This document shows, piece by piece, positions 32,087-42,286 of a DNA stretch of 64,000 nt. The first letter of the stretch is position 1; each line of letters opens with the position of its first letter. The notes beneath the pieces are model-generated. The model saw only the letters and a program-made list of their open reading frames with translations. It ran no database searches and had not been told where the DNA came from. The position numbers and the translations under genes were made by a program. The DNA is taken from NCBI RefSeq assembly GCF_002214185.1, contig NZ_CP022161.1, positions 3,223,767 to 3,287,766 of the forward strand, given 5' to 3'. This stretch comes from Streptomyces capitiformicae. GTDB lineage: Bacteria; Actinomycetota; Actinomycetes; Streptomycetales; Streptomycetaceae.

Positions 32087-33004
32087 TCACCACTTCGGCG
32101 GGCTTGCTATCGACCTTGCCAGGACCTCGTCCAGGACCCGTGCCGTGGCCGGGACATCCAGCTGGGAGTTGTCGATGATGGGGAGGCCGGAGCCGTACCA
32201 GCCTGCCATTCGGCCGTGGATGCGGGCGACCTCTTCGTCGGTGAGGCGGCGGTTGCCTGTGCGCTCGGCGTTTCGTTCGAGAACGATCTCGAGGCCCGGG
32301 AGGAGGACCACGGGCAGCAGCCCGGGGCCGACGTGGCGTTTCCAGCCGCCGAGGCCGACAACGGGGCGGTCGGGGAAGACGGCGTCGTCGAGGATGCAGG
32401 AGATGCCGTTGGCGAGGAAGTTCCGTGCCGCGAAGCCGCAAGTGCGGCGGGCGAGACGATACTGCGCCTCGGAGTTGTCGTTCCATCCGGACTGGGGGTC
32501 CGCGAAACCGGAACGCACCCACTCACGTACGTCGTCCAGGCTGATGTGCGCGGTGGGCACCCGGCGGTGGTCCGCCCAGTACTTGGCGACGCTCGTCTTG
32601 CCCGCCCCGGCGGGCCCGATGAGCAGGACCGCGAGCGTGGTGGTCGTGACGTCCGGCGCGCCCACAGCGGGCGGCGGGCTCGGCATGGTGACCGGGCCGC
32701 CCGGCGGCAGCTGGATGTGCCCGGTCGTGTCCCTCGGCATGCCGGCGTGCTGCGGGGTCGAAGGGTGCGGATGCCCGGGGGCGCCGACGAAACCCGAGGT
32801 GGGCGGGGGCACCGAGCCGGGAGGCGCGGGCGGAGTCGGCGGAGCCACGGGCACGGGCGGGTTCGCCGGCGCGGGGCCCGGGTGCGCGCCCGGAGGGACG
32901 GAGGCCGGGTGTCCCTGGTGGTTCGCGGTCGGCGACCACGGGGTCGCCGGGTCCTGCCCCGGCCGATGGGGCGGCGGCAGCGGAGCTCCCACTGCGTGCT
33001 GCAT
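32087..33004 (-). CDS. P-loop ATPase/kinase-like protein with Pro-rich N-terminal tail
   Basis: 305 residues. The first 118 are Pro/Ala/Gly/His-rich and surely disordered. The rest is a compact AAA/zeta-toxin-like P-loop domain: Walker A GPAGAGKTS (residues 130-138), an Asp pair in HISLDDVREWV (152-162) and DDAVFPDRP. The layout resembles small-molecule or polynucleotide kinases, but the substrate is unknown. It is leftward, about 178 bases after aroB, with a terminator between them, so it is probably transcribed separately. Confidence 0.8.
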   Translation of the reverse strand: MQHAVGAPLPPPHRPGQDPATPWSPTANHQGHPASVPPGAHPGPAPANPPVPVAPPTPPAPPGSVPPPTSGFVGAPGHPHPSTPQHAGMPRDTTGHIQLPPGGPVTMPSPPPAVGAPDVTTTTLAVLLIGPAGAGKTSVAKYWADHRRVPTAHISLDDVREWVRSGFADPQSGWNDNSEAQYRLARRTCGFAARNFLANGISCILDDAVFPDRPVVGLGGWKRHVGPGLLPVVLLPGLEIVLERNAERTGNRRLTDEEVARIHGRMAGWYGSGLPIIDNSQLDVPATARVLDEVLARSIASPPKW

Positions 33005-33085
33005 CCGGTGCCACTCCGTCTCGTACAGTCACATCGACACTGGCAGGCAGGGCCTTTCGACCCCGCCCTTACCGAACGGTACCGT

Positions 33086-33115
33086 CCCCGGCCGCCGTTT
33101 GGTGAACGGCCGGGG
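33086..33115 (-). terminator. Terminator-like hairpin downstream of aroB
   Basis: CCCCGGCCG (33086-33094) pairs with CGGCCGGGG (33107-33115); an alternative inner stem GCCGTT / AACGGC is also possible. It lies 67 bases beyond the aroB stop. Confidence 0.65.
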
Positions 33116-33181
33116 GCAGCCCGAAGTGCCCAAGTGGCCATGAACACAAGGCGAATCAGGCAAGCCGTGCCCGAGTGGGTG

Positions 33182-34784
<1,603 letters not shown>

Positions 34785-34788
<4 letters not shown>

Positions 34789-35969
34789 CGGATCGCGAGG
34801 TTGTCGAGGTAGGACCGGACGTTGCGGCGGGTCTCGGTGACGCTGTCGCCGCCGAACTTCTCCGCCACGGCGTCCGCGAGCACCAGCGCGACCATGGCCT
34901 CGGCGACGATGCCTGCCGCCGGCACCGCGGAGACGTCGGAGCGCTGATGGTGTGCCTGCGCGGCCTCGCCCGTGGTCACGTCGACGGTCTGCAGCGCGCG
35001 CGGCACGGTCGCGATCGGCTTCATCGCCGCCCGCACGCGCAGCAGTTCGCCCGTGGACAGCCCGCCCTCGGTGCCGCCGGAGCGACCCGAGGTACGCCGG
35101 ATGCCCTCGTCCGTCTTCACGATCTCGTCGTGCGCCTGGGAACCGGGCACCCGCGCCAGCTCGAAGCCGTCGCCGATCTCGACGCCCTTGATCGCCTGGA
35201 TGCCCATCAGCGCCCCGGCGAGGCGGGCGTCCAGCTTGCGGTCCCAGTGCACATGCGAGCCGAGGCCCACCGGGACGCCGTACGCCAGGATCTCGACGAC
35301 TCCGCCGAGCGTGTCACCGTCCTTGTGGGCCTGGTCGATCTCCGCGACCATCGCCTTCGAGGCGTCCGCGTCCAGACAGCGCACCGGGTCCGCGTCCAGC
35401 TTCTCCACATCGGCGGGCGTCGGGTACACACCCTGCGGGGCCTTCGCGGCCGCCAGTTCGACGACGTGCGAGACGATCTCGATCCCGGTCGTCTCCTTCA
35501 GGTACGACCGGGCGACAGCACCGAGGGCGACACGGGCCGCGGTCTCGCGGGCGGAGGCGCGCTCCAGGACGGGCCGGGCCTCGTCGAAGCCGTACTTCTG
35601 CATCCCGGCCAGGTCGGCGTGGCCGGGCCGGGGGCGGGTCAGCGGGGCATTACGTGCCAGCCCGGCCAGGATCTCCGGGTCGACCGGGTCGGCGGCCATG
35701 ACCTGTTCCCACTTCGGCCACTCGGTGTTGCCGACCATGATCGCGACCGGGGAGCCCATGGTCAGGCCGTGCCGGACACCGCCGATGAAGGTGACCTCGT
35801 CACGCTCGAACTTCATCCGCGCACCGCGGCCATAGCCGAGCCGGCGCCGGGCCAGGTGGTCCGCCACCATCTCCGTGGTGATCGGCACGCCGGCGGGAAG
35901 GCCCTCCAGCGTCGCGACAAGTGCGGGACCGTGGGACTCCCCCGCGGTCAGCCAGCGCAACCTGCTCAA
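34785..35969 (-). CDS. aroC: Chorismate synthase
   Basis: 394 residues, FMN-dependent. It makes chorismate from [52 protein letters not shown] and [14 protein letters not shown] are diagnostic. The start codon is TTG (35967-35969) with GAGGAGC six bases upstream; the family N-terminus [10 protein letters not shown] begins exactly there, so the rare start is real. Upstream, 188 bases hold no gene before the iron-sulfur subunit gene at 36158. Confidence 0.96.
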
Positions 35970-36157
35970 CGGTGCTCCTCAGTGCTCGCGCCCTGGTACT
36001 GCGTCCTGCCTTGGTGTACGCGCGTCCTCGCGTACGGCGACGGCTGCCGGGTGCGCGGCCCCGGCCCGCCACCTCTGATCCTCCCACGTCCGGGCCCGTC
36101 GGCCGGTCGCAGGTCCATCAGACGGACGGGGCGGAACAGAACGCGGGCCCGTGTGTG

Positions 36158-36616
36158 TCACCCCGTCTTCGCCGCCGCGCTCTTGATCGCCTGGCGTATG
36201 CGGAAGTACGTCCCGCAGCGGCAGACGTTCGCGATCTCGTCGATGTCGGCGTCGGTGGGGTTGTCGGTGCGCTTGAGCAGGGCGACGGCGGCCATGATCT
36301 GGCCGGGCTGGCAGTAGCCGCACTGGGCGACGTCCTGCTCCAGCCAGGCCTCCTGGACGGGGTGCAGTTCATCGCCGTCCGCGAGCCCTTCGATGGTGGT
36401 GACCTCGCGGCCCGCGGCCTCGGACACCGGCACCACACACGGCCGGACCGCCTCGCCGTCGAGGTGGCTGGTGCAGGCCTTGCAGACGTCGATGCCGCAG
36501 CCGTACTTGGGGCCGCGGATGCCGAGCAGGTCGCGCAGCACCCACAGCAGGGGCAGGTCGTCGGGGGCTTCGACGGTGACGGTCTCCCCGTTGACGGTGA
36601 AGGTGTGGGAGGGCAT
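36158..36616 (-). CDS. [2Fe-2S] subunit of a molybdenum hydroxylase (IorA-like)
   Basis: 152 residues with two plant/xanthine-oxidase-type [2Fe-2S] clusters: N-terminal ferredoxin-like C-x4-C-x2-C (CGIDVCKAC, about residues 40-48, plus a later Cys), and C-terminal C-x2-C ... C-x-C (CGYCQPGQ and CRCGTY). It passes electrons from the molybdopterin subunit encoded 27 bases upstream. The small size without a separate FAD subunit fits the isoquinoline 1-oxidoreductase type, which delivers electrons to a membrane or cytochrome acceptor. Confidence 0.92.
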   Translation of the reverse strand: MPSHTFTVNGETVTVEAPDDLPLLWVLRDLLGIRGPKYGCGIDVCKACTSHLDGEAVRPCVVPVSEAAGREVTTIEGLADGDELHPVQEAWLEQDVAQCGYCQPGQIMAAVALLKRTDNPTDADIDEIANVCRCGTYFRIRQAIKSAAAKTG

Positions 36617-36643
36617 GGCTGTGCTCCTGGAGCCTGGTGTGAA

Positions 36644-38851
36644 TCAGCGCGGGAACGGCGTGAAGTCCACGTCGAAGTTGATCGGGAAGCTGCGCGGTCT
36701 GGTGCCGGTGGCCCGCGCGTAGGCGTTGGCGACGGCGCCGACGGCCGCGGGGACACCGAGTTCGCCCGCGCCGCCGGGTTCGTCGGCGCCCTCGATGACG
36801 TAGATCTTCACGTCCTTCGGGGAGTCCTTCTGACGGGCGTAGTGGAACTGCGAGTAGCTGCCCTCCAGCGGGAGCCCCTCGTCGATGTGCAGCCCGGCGT
36901 GCAGGGTGGTGGAGATGGCGTCCGTGAGCCCGCCGAGCAACTGGGCCTCGAGACCGCGCGGGTTGATCACCCGGCCCACGTCGGCCGCGATGACCGCCTT
37001 CGTCACCCGCGGCTTCTTCGGATCGGTGGCGTCGATCTCGACCAGGCAGGCCGTGCACGACTTGTACTCGTCGTGGAAACCGACGCCCTGGGCCCAGCCC
37101 GCGGGCAGCTCCCTCCCCCAGTCGCCCTCCTCCGCGACCTTGGCGAGAACGGCCCGCTGCCGAGCCGTCTTGAGGAACTCCCGCCGGAAGGTGACGGGGT
37201 CCTTGCCGAGCTTCGCCGCCAGTTCGTCGACGATGATCTCCTCGGCCCCCCGTGTGTTGGCCGAGTACACCGAGCGCCACGACCCGGTGTGCATCGTGAG
37301 CGGCACCTCGGTGAGCGTCTGTGTGGTGAGACCGAAGTTGTACGGGGACTTCACCGTGGTCAGGAACAGCGTCTGCGCGAAGGTCGCGTTGCCGATACCG
37401 CTGGGCAGACTGGCGGCCGCCGCGGTGATCGCGTCGCCGAGCCCGTGCCGGAAGTCGGTCTCCACGGCGGCCACCCGGTGCTGGAAGGTGAGCACCTGCC
37501 CGGCCGCGTAGGTGGCGCGGACCCGGTGGTGCGTGGCGGGCCGCATTCGCCCGTGCCGCATGTCGTCGATGCGGGACCACATCAGCCGGATGGGCCGCCC
37601 GCTCTTCTTGGACACGACGGCGGCCTCCAGCGCCGCGTCGTAGAACAGCCGGCGTCCGAAGGACCCGCCCGACTGCACGACGTGCACCTTCACCTTGGAC
37701 ACCGGCACGCCGACGGCCTTGGCGATGGCGGCCTGAGCGATGATCGGCGACTTGAGCCCCGACCAGACCTCGGCGCCGTCGCTCCTCACATCTGCCACAG
37801 CGGAGTTGGTCTCCAGCGGCGCATGGCTCGCGAACGCGAAGTCGAACTCGCCCTCCACCTTCTTGACCAGCAGCCCGAGCACGTCGAGCGACGGCGTCGC
37901 CGCCTTCAGCCTCGCCTTGATACCGTCGTCCGACAGTGCGTCGACGGTCCCGGGGCCCCAGGTGACGTCGAGCGCTTCCTTGCCGTCCAGCGCCTGCCCG
38001 AACGTTTCGGCGACCACGGCGACACCCGTGTCGAGGGTGACCACGTCCAGCACACCCGGCATGGCTCTCACGACGGCCTCGTTGTTCACCGCCTTCACGG
38101 TGCCGTTGATCGTCGGAGGCCGCCGCACCATGCACGGCTTGGCACCGGGCACGTCCAGGTCGAGGGTGTAGGCCTGCTTGCCGGTGACCAGGGCACGGGC
38201 GTCGATGCGCGAGGTGGGAGTGCCGACGAGGGTGTGCTGCGCCGCCTTCTTGGGCGTGACGACCAGTGATCCCAGGTCGAGGGAGGCGGCGGCCGCCGAC
38301 AGCGAACCGTAGGAGGCGGTACGGCCGTCGGGCGCCACCACGATGCCTTGGCGCACCGTCAAGTCGTCGGCGGCAAGCCGCCATTGCTTCGCCGCGGCCC
38401 CGACCATCCGTGCCCGCGCCGCTGCGGCGGTGTGACGCACCGGGTCGTACAGGGAGCGGACGGAGTTCGAGCTGCCGGTGAGCTGGTTGAACAGCAACTC
38501 TGGCCGGGCGTCGTCCAGTTGAACCCGAACGCGGTCGAGCGGTGTGTCCAACTCCTCCGCGACGAGCATCGCCACCGCCGTGGTCAGCCCCTGGCCGACC
38601 TCCTCCCGAGGCAGCCGGAAGTGGACGATGCCTTCCTCGTCGACGTTCAGCACCAGCATGTTCGCGGTGGGCGCCCCCGCCAGGATCAGCAGATCACCGA
38701 GGTCGACCAGATCCGCCGGGGCGGGCGGCGTGGGTATCGCCGCGTCGGCGCTACCGGGGGCATAGGCGTCCAGACCGATCTTGGTCGCGACCGCGAGGGT
38801 CGGCGCCGCCACCAGATAGGTGAGAAACCTTCGCCGGGAGTGACGTGACAT
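36644..38851 (-). CDS. Molybdopterin-binding subunit of an IorB-type oxidoreductase, Tat-exported
   Basis: 735 residues. The N-terminus SRRRFLTYLVAAPTLAVA is a twin-arginine signal (R6-R8, F9, L10), so the folded complex is expected outside the membrane. Two aldehyde-oxidase/xanthine-dehydrogenase-like molybdopterin segments follow (about 50-340 and 370-735); FGRRLFYDAALEAAV and TRGAEEIIVDEL are recognisable, and the C-terminal GAGELGVPAAVGAVANA holds the family Glu. The substrate (N-heterocycle, aldehyde) is unknown. No xdhC/mopC-type chaperone is in the window. Confidence 0.9.
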   Translation of the reverse strand: MSRHSRRRFLTYLVAAPTLAVATKIGLDAYAPGSADAAIPTPPAPADLVDLGDLLILAGAPTANMLVLNVDEEGIVHFRLPREEVGQGLTTAVAMLVAEELDTPLDRVRVQLDDARPELLFNQLTGSSNSVRSLYDPVRHTAAAARARMVGAAAKQWRLAADDLTVRQGIVVAPDGRTASYGSLSAAAASLDLGSLVVTPKKAAQHTLVGTPTSRIDARALVTGKQAYTLDLDVPGAKPCMVRRPPTINGTVKAVNNEAVVRAMPGVLDVVTLDTGVAVVAETFGQALDGKEALDVTWGPGTVDALSDDGIKARLKAATPSLDVLGLLVKKVEGEFDFAFASHAPLETNSAVADVRSDGAEVWSGLKSPIIAQAAIAKAVGVPVSKVKVHVVQSGGSFGRRLFYDAALEAAVVSKKSGRPIRLMWSRIDDMRHGRMRPATHHRVRATYAAGQVLTFQHRVAAVETDFRHGLGDAITAAAASLPSGIGNATFAQTLFLTTVKSPYNFGLTTQTLTEVPLTMHTGSWRSVYSANTRGAEEIIVDELAAKLGKDPVTFRREFLKTARQRAVLAKVAEEGDWGRELPAGWAQGVGFHDEYKSCTACLVEIDATDPKKPRVTKAVIAADVGRVINPRGLEAQLLGGLTDAISTTLHAGLHIDEGLPLEGSYSQFHYARQKDSPKDVKIYVIEGADEPGGAGELGVPAAVGAVANAYARATGTRPRSFPINFDVDFTPFPR

Positions 38852-39037
38852 GGGGACTCCGTTCGACGACCCGCCTACGCCGCCGAGCCGTCCCGTGATG
38901 ATCGACCCCGGTTACCGCGCGGTACAGCGTCTTCACGAGATCGCTACATCGAACAGCGCCGCGAGGTGCTCCGGCCGGCAAGCGCCGGTGAGCGAAACCC
39001 ACCCCCGCCCAGCAGCAACCGCCCGGCGCCCGAGCAA

Positions 39038-39877
39038 CTAGCCTCGCCCGGCCAACGCCCGCTCTCCCGCCCGCCGCATCGCCCCCACAGGCGCCGGCTT
39101 GCACCCGGTCATCTGCTCGACCTGCAACACCGCCTGGTGCACCAGCAGATCGAGCCCGCTCACCACCGCCCCGCCATACGCCGACCAGCGCGCCGCCAGC
39201 TCCGTCGGCCACGGCTCGTACAGCACATCGAACAGGGTCGCCGGCCGCTCCGGTACGGCGGAGGACAGCGCGTCCGTGGCCCCGGACGGCGTCGTCGCGA
39301 TGACGAGGGGAGCCCTCAGCCCTCGCTCCGCCTCCGCCCAGTCCTCCGTACGCACCTCGACACTCAGCCGCTCGCCCCACTGCCGCATCTCGGCCGCCCG
39401 GCTCTCACTCCGCACGTACGCCACGACCTCACCGGTGCAGATCCGGGCGAGCGCGGCCAGCGCGGACGACGCGGTGGCACCGGCGCCGAGGATCGCGGCG
39501 GAATCCACCTGCTCAACGCCCCGCTCCCACAGCGCGGCGACCATCCCGGGGATGTCGGTGTTGTCGCCGACCCGCCGCCCGTCCTCAGTGAACACCAGCG
39601 TGTTGACCGCCTCGACCGAGGCCGCCGTCTCACTGATCTCGTCCAGCAGCGGAATGACGGCCCGCTTGAGCGGCATCGTCAGCGACAACCCCGCCCACTC
39701 CGGCCCGAGTTTCTCGACGAACCCCGGCAACGCCTCCTCGTCGATCTCGAACCGGTCGTACGACCAGTCGACGAGCCCCAACTCCTCATATGCGGCCCTG
39801 TGGAGGACAGGAGAGAGTGAGTGGGCGATCGGGGAACCGAGTACGGCGGCCCGGTTCTTGCTCACGGTGCGGCTCAT
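39038..39877 (-). CDS. aroE: Shikimate dehydrogenase
   Basis: 279 residues. It reduces 3-dehydroshikimate with NADPH. AAVLGSPIAHSLSP (shikimate site), SLTMPLKRAV (catalytic Lys), NTLVF and the nucleotide loop ILGAGATASSALAAL are clear. The ATG at 39877 overlaps the mltG stop (ATGA). It is separated from aroC-aroK-aroB by the IorAB-type genes. Confidence 0.95.
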   Translation of the reverse strand: MSRTVSKNRAAVLGSPIAHSLSPVLHRAAYEELGLVDWSYDRFEIDEEALPGFVEKLGPEWAGLSLTMPLKRAVIPLLDEISETAASVEAVNTLVFTEDGRRVGDNTDIPGMVAALWERGVEQVDSAAILGAGATASSALAALARICTGEVVAYVRSESRAAEMRQWGERLSVEVRTEDWAEAERGLRAPLVIATTPSGATDALSSAVPERPATLFDVLYEPWPTELAARWSAYGGAVVSGLDLLVHQAVLQVEQMTGCKPAPVGAMRRAGERALAGRG

Positions 39878-41655
39878 GATCCGTTCTGCGCTTCCTGGTA
39901 CTTCTCGCGGTTCCGGTTGTGCTCCTCGTTGGTCACGGCGAAGAGGGTCTCGTCCTCGCTGATCGACACGAAGTAGTACCAGTCGCCCTTGGCCGGGTTG
40001 AGAGCGGCCTCGATCGCGACCGCACCCGGGTTGTCGATCGGTCCGGGCGGCAGACCGTAAACCTTGTAAGTGTTGTACGGATCGTCGATCTGCCGCAGCG
40101 AGTCGACCGAACCGGTCGCCAACTTGGACTCACCACGCAGGTAATTCACCGTGGAGTCGAAGTCGAGCAGGCCGGCTGTTTCCCGATTGTTGGGCTCAAG
40201 CCGGTTGTAGACGACCCGCGCCATCTTCTTGAAGTCCTTCTTGTTGTTTCCCTCTGCCTGGACCAGACTCGCCACGGTGAGCACCTGAAGCGGATTCTCC
40301 AGCTTCAGATCCTCCGCCTTGCTCTCCAGGTCGAATTCCTCGTAATTCGCCTTGGCGAGGGCGACCATTTCCTTCAGGACGTCCTTGGGCTTCATCCCCT
40401 TGGCGACCGGATAGGTGGAGGGGTAGAGGAATCCTTCCAATGGATCCTTGATGTCCTCGTTGTCGTTCGCCCAGTCGGGAAGGCCCAGGGTCGGCCATTC
40501 CTTTTTGGCAACGCCCTTGGTCGTGCCCGCCTTGAGCCCGAGCTCCTTGTCGATCTTGGCGTAGACCGCATTGTTCCGCTCGCCCTCCACGACAGTGAAG
40601 TTGTTCTGGCTCTTCGGATCGAGCATCAGGGCGAGAGCGCTTTCAGCGGACATCTCCTTCTTGAGTAGATAGACGCCCGCTTGAACCAGCTTTTCAGGCT
40701 GTTTCGCCTGCGCAGCCGTAAAGGCATCAACGCTCTTGACGACCCCTGCCGCTTTCAGCTTCTGACCGATCACAGAACCGAAGTCACCCTTTGAAATGGT
40801 GACCGTAACGGTCTCGTTCGTACCATCCCCCACATAATCAGGGGCCTCACCGAAACGGCTCTGATAAAACTGGTAGCCGAAATATCCGGCACCACCGATA
40901 CCGCCACCGAAAACGAGCACGACCACCAGGCAGGCCGCACCGTTACGGCGCTTCCTGCCGTCCTTGGGCGGCTTGCCCGACTTACCGCCCCGTCCCTTCC
41001 GGTCGCCGCGGCCGCCGCGTTCCCCCGCCTCGTCGTCATCGTCGTCATCGGCGCCGCCCGCGAAGAACGCGATCTCGCCCTGATCCGGACCGGGATCCCA
41101 GTCGGTCCGCTCGGCGGCGGGCTGAGGCTCGGGGGTCGGCTCCGGATCCGGCTCGGGCTCGGCGCGACGGCGCGAGGGCGGCTCCGGTGGCGGATACGCG
41201 TCGGGCGTGCCGTAGAAGTCGGGCTGCCCACCGCCGTACGCCATGGCCTGCTGCTGCCCGTAGGGGTCGGCCGGATCAACGCCGTAGGGACCCTGGGCGG
41301 TGTGCTGGTGCGTCCCGTCGCCCCAGCCGCCGTTGCCATGGCCGTACTGCTGCTGGTCATGACCGGCGTACTGCTGGTGCTGCTGGTGGTGGCCTGGGTA
41401 CTGCTGCTGCCCGGGGTCGCCGTATTCCTGCTGGTACTGCTGATGCGCGTAGACATCCTGATGACCGGTGCCCCAGCCACCGTTGCCCTGGTCGTACGAC
41501 TGCTGGTGCTGCTGCTCCGGGTACTGCTGCGGCTGGCCGCCGTAGGGGGACTGCTGGCCCGCCTGGGCCTGCTGTCCGCCCCATCCGCCGTCCCCATACA
41601 ACGGGTCGTCCGGATGCCACGGTTCGGAGCCTGGGCCCCGGCCATACTCAGTCAT
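39874..41655 (-). CDS. mltG: Endolytic murein transglycosylase MltG with a Gln/His/Tyr-rich N-terminal region
   Basis: 593 residues. Residues 1-130 are extremely rich in Gln, Gly, His, Tyr and Pro (repeats like HQQHQQYAGHDQQQ and GNGGWG); 130-235 are acidic then basic. One membrane helix (about 238-262) precedes a LysM-like segment and the YceG domain (about 330-593; ASLVQAEG and DFDSTVNYL motifs). MltG cuts nascent glycan and helps set strand length. The long cytosolic tail is far beyond the family core and is likely disordered or phase-separating (inference). AGGGGA precedes the ATG. Confidence 0.93.
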   Translation of the reverse strand: MTEYGRGPGSEPWHPDDPLYGDGGWGGQQAQAGQQSPYGGQPQQYPEQQHQQSYDQGNGGWGTGHQDVYAHQQYQQEYGDPGQQQYPGHHQQHQQYAGHDQQQYGHGNGGWGDGTHQHTAQGPYGVDPADPYGQQQAMAYGGGQPDFYGTPDAYPPPEPPSRRRAEPEPDPEPTPEPQPAAERTDWDPGPDQGEIAFFAGGADDDDDDEAGERGGRGDRKGRGGKSGKPPKDGRKRRNGAACLVVVLVFGGGIGGAGYFGYQFYQSRFGEAPDYVGDGTNETVTVTISKGDFGSVIGQKLKAAGVVKSVDAFTAAQAKQPEKLVQAGVYLLKKEMSAESALALMLDPKSQNNFTVVEGERNNAVYAKIDKELGLKAGTTKGVAKKEWPTLGLPDWANDNEDIKDPLEGFLYPSTYPVAKGMKPKDVLKEMVALAKANYEEFDLESKAEDLKLENPLQVLTVASLVQAEGNNKKDFKKMARVVYNRLEPNNRETAGLLDFDSTVNYLRGESKLATGSVDSLRQIDDPYNTYKVYGLPPGPIDNPGAVAIEAALNPAKGDWYYFVSISEDETLFAVTNEEHNRNREKYQEAQNGS

Positions 41656-41779
41656 CGATCCCCTAGAGCCGCGAGGCGGCGGTCACGCGGGGCTTGTGGC
41701 TCGGCTATCGTCCCCGCCTCTTTTGGTGCGGAGGCTGTTCGAAGGCCCCCACATCGCGCGGAACGTTACCGTATCGCGA

Positions 41780-42286
41780 TCAGTTGGCTACTTCGACGCC
41801 TTCGCCGGGAGCTTTACCTGACACCCGTTCGGATTCCAGCGCCTGTTGCAGGATGATCACGGCTGCTGCCTGGTCAATGACCGACCTGCCCTTTTTCGAT
41901 TTCACCCCTGAGGCGCGGAGGCCTTGGCCGGCCGTCACTGTGGTCATCCTCTCGTCGATGAGTCTCACCGGAACAGGCACGATCAGGCGGGCCAGCTCCT
42001 GGGCGAAACCACGGACCTTGACCGCGGCCGGGCCCTCGCCCCCTTTGAGCGAGCGAGGGAGTCCGACCACGACCTCGATCGGTTCGTACTCCTCGACAAG
42101 TTGCTTCAACCGGCGTTGAGCTGCCGGAACATCGCGTCCGGGGACCGTCTCGACCGGGGTGGCGAGGATCCCGTCGGGGTCGCACGAGGCGACCCCGATA
42201 CGGGCGTCCCCGACGTCGATCGCGAGCCGACGGCCGCGGCGCATGACCGGGCCGTCGTCTTCGCTCGTGTGAGGGGTCGTGCTCAC
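41780..42286 (-). CDS. ruvX: RuvX/YqgF family Holliday junction resolvase-like protein
   Basis: 168 residues, RNase H-like fold: [16 protein letters not shown] (first acidic residue), [17 protein letters not shown] (catalytic Glu/Asp region) and [11 protein letters not shown]. In E. coli YqgF works on 16S rRNA ends; a role in recombination is also proposed. The GTG at 42286 overlaps the alaS stop. An inner ATG (residue 15) would remove a polar tail. Confidence 0.93.
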   Translation of the reverse strand: MSTTPHTSEDDGPVMRRGRRLAIDVGDARIGVASCDPDGILATPVETVPGRDVPAAQRRLKQLVEEYEPIEVVVGLPRSLKGGEGPAAVKVRGFAQELARLIVPVPVRLIDERMTTVTAGQGLRASGVKSKKGRSVIDQAAAVIILQQALESERVSGKAPGEGVEVAN

